From NCBI GenBank assembly GCA_030054175.1, contig JASGCM010000010.1:59410-123409 (forward strand): 64,000 bases of DNA, given 5' to 3'. The notes under the pieces were generated by a model. It saw only the letters and a program-made list of their open reading frames with translations. It did no database searches and was not told the DNA's origin. The DNA comes from Alphaproteobacteria bacterium (GTDB lineage: Bacteria > Pseudomonadota > Gammaproteobacteria > Burkholderiales > Burkholderiaceae_C). Position numbers and translations under genes: made by a program. Below are positions 1-6,848 of this stretch, piece after piece; position 1 is the first letter of the stretch, and each line of letters begins with the position of its first letter.

Positions 1-909
1 CCGGCGGCGCTGCCGACAAGCAGCGAAGTTCGCAACTCACGCGCATCCGATTACCAAGAGATCCCCGCCGAACGGACGAACGGCTCGATCAAACAGGGTC
101 TCCCGGACTCGGCCAGCAGCAGCACAGAGCTGGTACGGTCCCTGAACCCGCAAGCGAGCGATCAGTTGAGGCGGGCCGAACTCATGCGGCCTGATGCAGA
201 TCAGACCGATGTCCAGCCCGGTTTTGTTCGCCAAAACAAGGATGGTAGTTTTCCAGACACGGCCATTGGCTCCAACGGCCGCAGCTACCAACTCAACATC
301 CATCGCGGCTCTCCAGACAAAGCCCGCACCGCACTGGCATGGGTCAATGCCCAGGTCAATAGCGACCTAAACGGGCGCAACACGACCATGATTGAGAGGG
401 CCTTGACCGAAGCCGGCATCACCGAGAGATTCGACATCCACGGCCGCAAGGTGCGCGCTTTGGTGGAAAGGCCAGGCATCCTGAGCGAAATCACACCAGC
501 CGACAAGAGGAGGTTCGAGCGGGCCCTGTCACAGCTACAGGCCAAGGCCTTGTCTCAGATGGAGAACGCCAGGACGCAGTCGGCGGCTCAGGCCACCTAT
601 GGTAAGCCGACCTACGGTGCCCAGATGTTCGATGAGATGCAGTCAGTCCGGAGCACGTCGCCCGTGCGTCCAGAGGTGGCCAGCTCCGTGCTCAGGGGTA
701 ACGTTGACGCAATCGAACGAGCCTATTTACTGTATGACGAATATCTCGCAGACAAACTGACAGAGATGGCTTATACCGATAAACGATTAATGGCTTCCGA
801 ACCGACCCAGCTGACAGTCGCTGATATAGATGAGGTGATCGGGCAGGCCATTCACGATGCAGGCGTTGAATTCAAACTGATCATCGACGACGAGGAGCAG
901 GCAGTTTAA
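1..909 (+). CDS. Unrecognised protein, C-terminal part only (5' end outside window)
   Basis: The reading frame is open from base 1 to the stop at 907-909, so this is the last 302 residues of a longer protein; the first ATG inside the window (166) need not be the start. I recognise no family. The visible part is hydrophilic, rich in Ser, Arg, Gln and Asp, with no membrane segment or signal peptide and an acidic C-terminus (IIDDEEQ). It lies on the same strand upstream of a CesT-type chaperone and a protease-like effector candidate, so a second secreted effector or an accessory secretion protein is possible, but that rests on position alone. Base composition is less GC-rich than most of the window. 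Confidence 0.6.
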   Translation, partial: PAALPTSSEVRNSRASDYQEIPAERTNGSIKQGLPDSASSSTELVRSLNPQASDQLRRAELMRPDADQTDVQPGFVRQNKDGSFPDTAIGSNGRSYQLNIHRGSPDKARTALAWVNAQVNSDLNGRNTTMIERALTEAGITERFDIHGRKVRALVERPGILSEITPADKRRFERALSQLQAKALSQMENARTQSAAQATYGKPTYGAQMFDEMQSVRSTSPVRPEVASSVLRGNVDAIERAYLLYDEYLADKLTEMAYTDKRLMASEPTQLTVADIDEVIGQAIHDAGVEFKLIIDDEEQAV

Positions 910-1081
910 CCCGTTGCCGAGCCTTGCTTGTATCCCTTGACGTTTCACTTGGTGTTGCGGGTTGCTCGCCTTAGCGCGGGCACCCACAATTACATTCGGG
1001 CAATGTGTTTAATGGCGTGCTATTTTTGGGACTCAATTGAATATCAGATATTCAAAAGATCTGATTGAATAATCCAGTGCC
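910..1081 (+). promoter_or_regulatory. Upstream region of the chaperone-effector pair, with an inverted repeat
   Basis: AT-rich 172-base gap. It contains the inverted repeat TCAGAT (1044-1049) / ATCTGA (1059-1064), 9 bases apart, ending about 17 bases before the chaperone ATG at 1082. This is a plausible regulator site or transcript hairpin. I see no clear PIP box or hrp box, and no strong Shine-Dalgarno sequence. Confidence 0.3.
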
Positions 1082-1549
1082 ATGGACAAAGAACAAATTG
1101 ATCAGTGGTTCACAGAAATCGCGCCTGATGTCGAAGCGAGCGATGTGTTTCGATCACGCCACGACGATCAGGAAAGTTGGACCATGGTTTTGGAAGATGG
1201 GCTACTGATCGACATCTTTGAGGACCAACAGGCTGTGTCGCTCATGGCCTCCATAGAGCTTGGTGTGCCTGCCCCGTCGAAAGCGGCCCAGGTTCATGTC
1301 CATTTGTTGCAGTACAACGCTCTGTGGCGCGAGACGCAGGGTGCCCGGATGGCCCTGGACGCCCTAACGGGTGAAGTCTATTTGCTGTACCAGATCCGAA
1401 ATGAAGACACTAGGCCATCCAGGCTGCGGGACATTCTTGTGAACTTGGTGATTGCTGCCAGGGCATGGAAAGAAAAAATCACAAAGGCAGATGACAACCC
1501 ATCAGAACCAACGTCAAGCGATTTTTCATACTACATCAACCGCATATGA
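1082..1549 (+). CDS. CesT/Tir-family type III secretion chaperone
   Basis: 155 residues, acidic, no signal peptide or membrane segment. The pattern fits the CesT family: an N-terminal helix, a strand reading MVLEDGLLIDIFEDQ (about residues 39-53), a long central helix (HVHLLQYNALWRETQG, about 77-92), then a strand pair with LDALTGEVYLLYQI (about 97-110) and a C-terminal amphipathic helix ending in ARAWKEKI. These dimeric proteins hold effectors partly unfolded for delivery to the type III ATPase and are usually encoded beside their cargo. The next gene starts 18 bases downstream, so it is the likely cargo. No type III apparatus gene lies in the window. The family call is from pattern recognition, not a profile search. 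Confidence 0.7.
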   Translation: MDKEQIDQWFTEIAPDVEASDVFRSRHDDQESWTMVLEDGLLIDIFEDQQAVSLMASIELGVPAPSKAAQVHVHLLQYNALWRETQGARMALDALTGEVYLLYQIRNEDTRPSRLRDILVNLVIAARAWKEKITKADDNPSEPTSSDFSYYINRI

Positions 1550-1567
1550 ATACAGAATGACGCGAAC

Positions 1568-2902
1568 ATGAAAATCGCCGTTGAAAATCTTACGTTCACT
1601 TCATTGATGAACCAGTTGGGTGCCCACGAATTGGCGGATGAAAAAGAATTAAGTCTGAAGCAGTCCTCCTCTGGGAAGACACTCTATTCCAAAGGCGGAT
1701 GTACCGATTTATTCACCCGTAAATCAGAACGAATGGAGAGGCAAAGGTCGGCGCGGGAATGGGTTACCCAATCGATTGCGCGGGAATTTGGGCCCTATGC
1801 CGGCGATATCCAAAGTAAAGTCCCCGAATTTTTCGCTTCGAAAGGCAAGCTGACGGTGGGTGATCTGGCAAGACTCAATGAAACAGCCAGCCTCATTCGT
1901 TCAGGCATCAACTCCTATCAAAGTCTTTCGAAAAAAATGCTGATGAGTGATAACTACCATCTCTATAATCAGGGGAGAGTTCAGACCTTGGCGATAGTTC
2001 CATCCATCCCCGGATTCAAGCCCGATGCCAGTCTGTCCGTTCTCGTGGGCCTGTATGTCAAACTTGCCGCCAAATCAAAGCCCCTGAATGCCGAGGTGAT
2101 CCAACAAATGGGCGCCCTGGATGCATTCATACAACGCCAGTCCAGCATGAAAGAAGCGATTGCCTCACTCAACGTTGGCCCGAAGGTGCTTGACTTGGCC
2201 ATGCAACACGATGCCGACGGCGTCAAGATACTGCCTCAGATGCTTGTTCTCTATGCGCTGAAGCCTGGTGAAAAAGGGCACTGTAACCCCTTGGTCCTTT
2301 TGGCCGCACTGGCCGAATCAGAACAGCCTGGTGGAATGAATCGGTTCATGTCCCGACTCGAACAAGAAGTCCAGGAAAAGCAAAACTCCTCTGGATCGAG
2401 TCCCTCAGCCTATCTGCAACACCTGATTTACCTTCATAGATTCACGACTGAGGAACTCAGAAGAGACGTAAAGAAACCAACAACAGCAGATGATGTTTGG
2501 GGCCATCGCGATGCGATTGCTCACATGACCGCCGACCTCAAGTCTGGCGACAAAAGCGCTGTGTTTTATGGGATTTCCACAGCAACTCACATCATGCTCA
2601 TAGGGGCCACAAACCATGAGGGGAAAGAACAATTTATCTTTTATGACCCTAACTCCGGGGTGGCTCGATTCCCATCGAAAGACAAGCTTTCTGACTTCAT
2701 CGGTGGGTATTTCGGTCAATTGGGCTATGGTAAGGCTTATGGCATCAAAGAGGGGTCGGGCGGTCATGAGTTGAATCTATCCAAAATCAATCCCGAAGCG
2801 ATCAAGCAGTTTCAGATTGGGGCGTTTCGAGGAAACCAGAACCCGGTCAGTCCCTTGTCCATGGTCTCCCCTGTTCAAGATACCGACCGACTGGCCATCT
2901 GA
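1568..2902 (+). CDS. Putative type III effector with papain-like cysteine protease motifs
   Basis: 444 residues, no signal peptide or membrane segment. The C-terminal half carries motifs in the order and spacing of papain-like effectors such as YopT (peptidase C58) and related toxin domains: Cys239 in GEKGHCNPLVLLA, His341 in STATHIMLIG, and Asp360 in FIFYDPNSGVARF; the last matches the family's DPN.G..F signature. The N-terminal half (1-230) has no recognisable fold and may hold the secretion signal and chaperone-binding site. It follows the CesT-like gene by 18 bases in the same direction, the usual effector layout. Lower GC than the genes from 3.1 kb on suggests acquisition by transfer. 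Substrate and true family are unknown; a transglutaminase- or deamidase-like activity of the same fold is an alternative. Confidence 0.6.
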   Translation: MKIAVENLTFTSLMNQLGAHELADEKELSLKQSSSGKTLYSKGGCTDLFTRKSERMERQRSAREWVTQSIAREFGPYAGDIQSKVPEFFASKGKLTVGDLARLNETASLIRSGINSYQSLSKKMLMSDNYHLYNQGRVQTLAIVPSIPGFKPDASLSVLVGLYVKLAAKSKPLNAEVIQQMGALDAFIQRQSSMKEAIASLNVGPKVLDLAMQHDADGVKILPQMLVLYALKPGEKGHCNPLVLLAALAESEQPGGMNRFMSRLEQEVQEKQNSSGSSPSAYLQHLIYLHRFTTEELRRDVKKPTTADDVWGHRDAIAHMTADLKSGDKSAVFYGISTATHIMLIGATNHEGKEQFIFYDPNSGVARFPSKDKLSDFIGGYFGQLGYGKAYGIKEGSGGHELNLSKINPEAIKQFQIGAFRGNQNPVSPLSMVSPVQDTDRLAI

Positions 2903-2984
2903 ACCGCCCCCCCCAACGGCTCTTGTGGTGGGGTTATTCAGTCTGTCCATTGGAGTGACGGGATCCAAATGGATCAGGACAACC

Positions 2985-3003
2985 CCGACAAGCCCCTTGT
3001 CGG
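2985..3003. other. Small GC-rich hairpin downstream of the effector gene
   Basis: Perfect 7-bp stem CCGACAA / TTGTCGG with a GCCCC loop. No T-run follows, so it is not a convincing intrinsic terminator; it may end or shield the effector transcript. Confidence 0.25.
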
Positions 3004-3009
3004 TGCGAA

Positions 3010-3112
3010 CTCTCTTGGTGCGGGGTGGTGCCAACCCTGAGGGATTTTTCCCGGAAATTGTGCACAATTCAGCCTTTGAACTGGGTTAGGATCATCGCGC
3101 CCTCGGCAGCGA
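3010..3112 (+). promoter_or_regulatory. Possible degenerate TPP-type riboswitch or structured leader
   Basis: Upstream of the NMT1/THI5-like binding protein there is GGGGTGGTGCC then CCTGAGG (about 3022-3043) and, 30 bases later, CCTTTGAACTGGGTTAGGATCAT (split at 3073-3095). These loosely recall the CUGAGA and CUUUGAACCUGAUC blocks of TPP riboswitches, in the right order. The exact CUGAGA box and a clear P1 closing stem are missing, so this is tentative. Confidence 0.22.
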
Positions 3113-3165
3113 TATTGCTTTCACCAGCATCAGATGCAACCTCTGTTTTTTTTGGAGTGACACCG

Positions 3166-4197
3166 ATGACCAAACGACCTTTCCTCAAAGCCATGCTGGC
3201 TGCGGCTGCTTCGCTGGGCTTCGCCTCAGGCGCGATGGCCCAGTCCACCCCCATCAAGTTCCAACTCGACTGGCGCTTCGAGGGCCCCGCGGCCCTGTTC
3301 CTGCACCCTGCCGCCGCAGGCTACTTCAAGGACGCCAAACTCGATGTGACCATTGACGCCGGCAACGGTTCGGGCGCAGCCGTCACCCGCGTGGCCTCGG
3401 GGACCTATGACATGGGTTTTGCCGATCTGGCCGCGCTCATGGAGTTCCATGCCAACAACCCCGACGCCCCCAACAAGCCGGTGGCGATCATGGTGGTCTA
3501 CAACAACACACCGGCTTCGGTGATGGCGCTCAAAAAGTCGGGCATCAAGACCCCGGCTGATTTGTCGGGCAAAAAACTGGGTGCCCCGGTATTTGACGCA
3601 GGCCGCCGAGCCTTCCCCATTTTCGCCAAAGCCAATGGCGTGACCAACTTCAACTGGACCGCAATGGATCCCCCGTTGCGAGAAACCATGCTGGTGCGCG
3701 GTGACGTAGATGCCATCACTGGCTTCACCTTCACTTCGCTGCTCAACATTGAAGCGCGTGGCGTCAAGGCCCAAGACGTGGTTGTGATGCCTTATCCTGA
3801 CTTTGGCGTGAAGTTGTACGGCAACGTCATCATCGCCACCCCGAAGATCCTGCGTGAGAATCCGGTCGCCGTGAAGGCCTTCCTGGCCGCTTTCACCAAA
3901 GGCGCCAAGGAAGTCATCGCCAACCCGGCCAAGGCCATCGAATCGGTGAAGGCCCGTGACGGCATCATCAACACCGAACTCGAGACCCGTCGCTTGAAAC
4001 TGGCCATCGACACCGTGATCAATTCGCCTGACGCCCGCGCCGAAGGCTTTGGCCAAGCCAACGCCCCACGTCTGGCCCTGATGGCCAGCCAGGTCTCTGA
4101 TGCCTTCAATACCAAGTCGCGCATCAACCCCGACGCAGTGTGGAACAACTCGTTCCTGCCCACCGCACAAGAGCTCAACATTCTGCCCAGGAAGTAA
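3166..4197 (+). CDS. ABC transporter substrate-binding protein, NMT1/THI5-like (NitT/TauT family)
   Basis: 343 residues from the ATG at 3166, chosen because a GGAG lies 8 bases upstream and a typical Sec signal follows (hydrophobic LAAAASLGFASG, cleavage after AMA about residue 25). The frame is open further upstream but that part does not look coding. The mature part begins with the family's F.LDWRFEGPAALF pattern and fits the periplasmic solute receptor of nitrate/taurine/sulfonate/HMP-type importers. The ATPase ATG follows the stop directly and the permease follows that, so this is a complete three-gene importer. The substrate cannot be read from sequence; the cupin-rhodanese gene downstream hints at an organosulfur compound, while the THI5-like fold leaves a thiamine precursor open. 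Confidence 0.88.
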   Translation: MTKRPFLKAMLAAAASLGFASGAMAQSTPIKFQLDWRFEGPAALFLHPAAAGYFKDAKLDVTIDAGNGSGAAVTRVASGTYDMGFADLAALMEFHANNPDAPNKPVAIMVVYNNTPASVMALKKSGIKTPADLSGKKLGAPVFDAGRRAFPIFAKANGVTNFNWTAMDPPLRETMLVRGDVDAITGFTFTSLLNIEARGVKAQDVVVMPYPDFGVKLYGNVIIATPKILRENPVAVKAFLAAFTKGAKEVIANPAKAIESVKARDGIINTELETRRLKLAIDTVINSPDARAEGFGQANAPRLALMASQVSDAFNTKSRINPDAVWNNSFLPTAQELNILPRK

Positions 4198-5019
4198 ATG
4201 AGCGAAGCCGAAAATTTCGTCGATTTCAAGAATGTCTGGCTGGCCTACAACGAGGCCCTGCTGGCGCAAATCCAGTTTGCCGTTGAAGACATCAATTTGC
4301 TGGTCAAGAAGGGCGAGTTCATCGCCATCGTTGGCCCCTCAGGTTGCGGCAAATCGACCTTCATGAAACTCACCACGGGCCTCAAGGCCCCGACGCGCGG
4401 CACCATCCATGTCGATGGGCAGCCTGTCAATGGCCCTCTCAAAATCAGCGGCATGGCGTTCCAAGCGCCCTCCTTGTTGCCTTGGCGCACCACCCTTGAC
4501 AACGTTTTGTTGCCCCTGGAGATTGTCGAGCCCTACCGCTCAAATTTCAAATCCAAGAAAGCCGAATACGAAGCCCGCGCCGTCGAGTTGCTGCGCAGCG
4601 TCGGATTGGCCGGCTACGAGCGCAAATTCCCCTGGCAGTTGTCGGGCGGCATGCAACAGCGTGCCAGCATCTGCCGCGCGCTGATTCACGAGCCCAAAAT
4701 GCTGCTCCTTGATGAGCCTTTCGGTGCGCTCGATGCCTTCACCCGTGAAGAGTTGTGGTGTGCCCTGCGCGACCTGTGGATGGAGAAGCGCTTCAACGTC
4801 ATCTTGGTGACCCACGATCTGCGCGAGTCGGTGTTCTTGGCCGATACCGTCTACGTCATGAGCAAAGGGCCGGGTCGTTTTGTCGTCCAGCGCGAGATCG
4901 ACTTGCCGCGCCCGCGCGACCTGGAAATCACCTACACACCTGCTTTCACCGACATCGTGCATGAATTGCGCGGTCACATCGGCGTCATGCGTCGCCCTGA
5001 TGCTCCCATTGCCCAGTAG
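4198..5019 (+). CDS. ABC transporter ATP-binding protein (TauB/SsuB type)
   Basis: 273 residues; cytoplasmic ATPase of the importer. Walker A GPSGCGKST at 46-54, Q-loop near FQAPSLLPWR (88-97), signature LSGGMQQR from 148, Walker B LLLDEPFGALD from 169, and switch His in LVTHD. The ATG follows the TAA of the binding-protein gene with no gap, implying coupled translation. The C-terminal tail is the short one usual for NitT/TauT importers. The length is normal for the family. Confidence 0.92.
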   Translation: MSEAENFVDFKNVWLAYNEALLAQIQFAVEDINLLVKKGEFIAIVGPSGCGKSTFMKLTTGLKAPTRGTIHVDGQPVNGPLKISGMAFQAPSLLPWRTTLDNVLLPLEIVEPYRSNFKSKKAEYEARAVELLRSVGLAGYERKFPWQLSGGMQQRASICRALIHEPKMLLLDEPFGALDAFTREELWCALRDLWMEKRFNVILVTHDLRESVFLADTVYVMSKGPGRFVVQREIDLPRPRDLEITYTPAFTDIVHELRGHIGVMRRPDAPIAQ

Positions 5020-5024
5020 ACGCC

Positions 5025-5789
5025 ATGAACAAATCGATTGAACGCTGGTCGCCCTGGATCTTGCTGGTTGTCACGCTCTTGGTGTGGCAATTTTTGTGCA
5101 CGGCTTTCCAGGTCTCTGAATTCGTTTTCCCCAGCCCCTTGCGCATTTACGATCAACTCATCGAATTCCGTGGCGTCATCGCCGGTCATGCATGGCGCAC
5201 CTTCTGGGTCACCATGGCCGGTTTTGGCATTGCCATCGTGGTGGGCGTGTTGCTGGGCTTTGTCATCGGTTCTTCGCGCCTGGCCTATGCCGCCGTATAC
5301 CCCTTAATGACCGCCTTCAATGCCTTGCCCAAAGCGGCCTTCGTGCCGATTTTGGTGGTGTGGTTTGGCATCGGCGTGGGGCCAGCCATTCTGACCTCCT
5401 TTTTGATCAGTTTCTTCCCCATCATGGTCAACATCGCCACCGGTTTGGCCACCCTCGAGCCTGAGTTGGAAGATGTGTTGCGTGTCCTGGGCGCGCGGCG
5501 CTGGGATGTGTTGGTCAAAGTGGGACTGCCGCGCTCCATGCCCTATTTCTATGGTTCGCTCAAGGTCGCCATCACGCTGGCCTTTGTCGGCACCACGGTG
5601 TCCGAGATGACCGCCGCCAACGAGGGCATCGGTTATTTGCTGATCTCCGCCGGTTCGGCCATGCAAATGGGCCTGGCCTTTGCCGGTTTGGTCGTGGTTG
5701 GCGCCATGGCCATGATCATGTACGAACTCTTCAGCTACGTGGAAAAGCACACCACCGCTTGGGCCCATCGCGGCTCGCAAAATGGCTGA
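5025..5789 (+). CDS. ABC transporter permease (NitT/TauT, BPD_transp_1 fold)
   Basis: 254 residues with about six hydrophobic segments, starting with WSPWILLVVTLLVWQF. The cytoplasmic coupling loop is visible around EPELEDVLRVLGARRWDVL, which includes the EAA-type region that docks on the ATPase. It begins 5 bases after the ATPase stop, so it belongs to the same operon and forms the membrane channel of the importer. Confidence 0.9.
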   Translation: MNKSIERWSPWILLVVTLLVWQFLCTAFQVSEFVFPSPLRIYDQLIEFRGVIAGHAWRTFWVTMAGFGIAIVVGVLLGFVIGSSRLAYAAVYPLMTAFNALPKAAFVPILVVWFGIGVGPAILTSFLISFFPIMVNIATGLATLEPELEDVLRVLGARRWDVLVKVGLPRSMPYFYGSLKVAITLAFVGTTVSEMTAANEGIGYLLISAGSAMQMGLAFAGLVVVGAMAMIMYELFSYVEKHTTAWAHRGSQNG

Positions 5790-5869
5790 TCTTCATTGCG
5801 GGTGACATGCCGCAGGTGACGAATGCGGTGGCCTTTGCCATACTTGAGGAATCAAGGAGAATTCCCCGC

Positions 5870-6841
5870 ATGACCCGCTTCACCGCGACCCGTCGATTCA
5901 TCACCCTTTTGGGCCTGGGCCTGGGCCCAATGGCCTTGGCTCAAGACAGCTACCCCAACAAGCCCATCCGCATGTTGCTGGGCTACCCGCCCGGGGGTGG
6001 TTCTGACATCATCTCCCGCTTGGTGGCCAAACCGCTCAGCGACCGATTGGGTCAAAGCGTGGTGGTTGACAACAAGCCCGGCGCAGGCGGCAACATCGCC
6101 GCCGAGATGGTCGCCAAGGCCGTGCCCGATGGCTACACCATTTTGTTCGTGCCCAGCGGTCTGGCCAGCGCGGCCGCCATGAAAAAAGCCATGCCATTCA
6201 ATCCGGTGAACGACTTCATCTGGTTGAGCACTGTCACCACCTACCCGCTGGCCCTGGCCGTGACGCCACAGTCCCCCATTAAGTCGTTTTCTGATTTGGT
6301 TGGCCGCGCCAAGGCCGAACCGGGCAAGATCACCTATTCCTCGGTGGGCATCGGCAGTGCCATGCACCTGGCCACCGAATGGATCCAATCCGAGGCTGGC
6401 ATCAGCCTCAATCACATCCCCTTTAAAGGCGGCACCGGCCCCATGACCGAATTGTTGGCCGGTCGACTCGATGTCATGGTCGATACCATGACCTTGACCG
6501 CCAAGCTGGTTCAAGAAGGCCGGGTGCGCGCCATCGCCACCACGGCCTTGCCCGGCAAAAGCCCCTTACCCGGCGTACCGGCTGTCTCCGACACTTATCC
6601 CGATATGGTGTATGAATCCTGGTTGGGCATCATCGCCCCGGCGGGCACCCCGTCGGCCATCGTCGAGCGACTCAACCGAGAAATTCGAGCCGTGGTTGAC
6701 ATGCCCGATGTGCGCCAGAAAATGATCGACTTTGGCGGCCAGCCCCAGGCCAGCAGCCCCGCCGAATTCCGCGCCCGCGTCGAGCGCGACATTGCCAATA
6801 TGCGCAAAGTCATGCTTGAACGCAAAATCGAACAGGAATGA
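5870..6841 (+). CDS. Bug-family (TctC-like) periplasmic solute-binding protein
   Basis: 323 residues from ATG 5870, preceded by AAGGAG at 5855-5860; the frame is open to 5759 but that part overlaps the permease and lacks a signal. Signal peptide with cleavage after MALA. The mature protein shows family landmarks: YPNKPIRMLLGYPPGGGSD, the VVDNKPGAGG motif and HIPFKGGTGP. Bug receptors bind carboxylic acids and are very numerous in Burkholderiales, often without a cognate transporter, as here. The next gene starts 8 bases downstream, so the protein is probably co-transcribed with the cupin-rhodanese gene. Confidence 0.9.
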   Translation: MTRFTATRRFITLLGLGLGPMALAQDSYPNKPIRMLLGYPPGGGSDIISRLVAKPLSDRLGQSVVVDNKPGAGGNIAAEMVAKAVPDGYTILFVPSGLASAAAMKKAMPFNPVNDFIWLSTVTTYPLALAVTPQSPIKSFSDLVGRAKAEPGKITYSSVGIGSAMHLATEWIQSEAGISLNHIPFKGGTGPMTELLAGRLDVMVDTMTLTAKLVQEGRVRAIATTALPGKSPLPGVPAVSDTYPDMVYESWLGIIAPAGTPSAIVERLNREIRAVVDMPDVRQKMIDFGGQPQASSPAEFRARVERDIANMRKVMLERKIEQE

Positions 6842-6848
6842 GGCGCCC

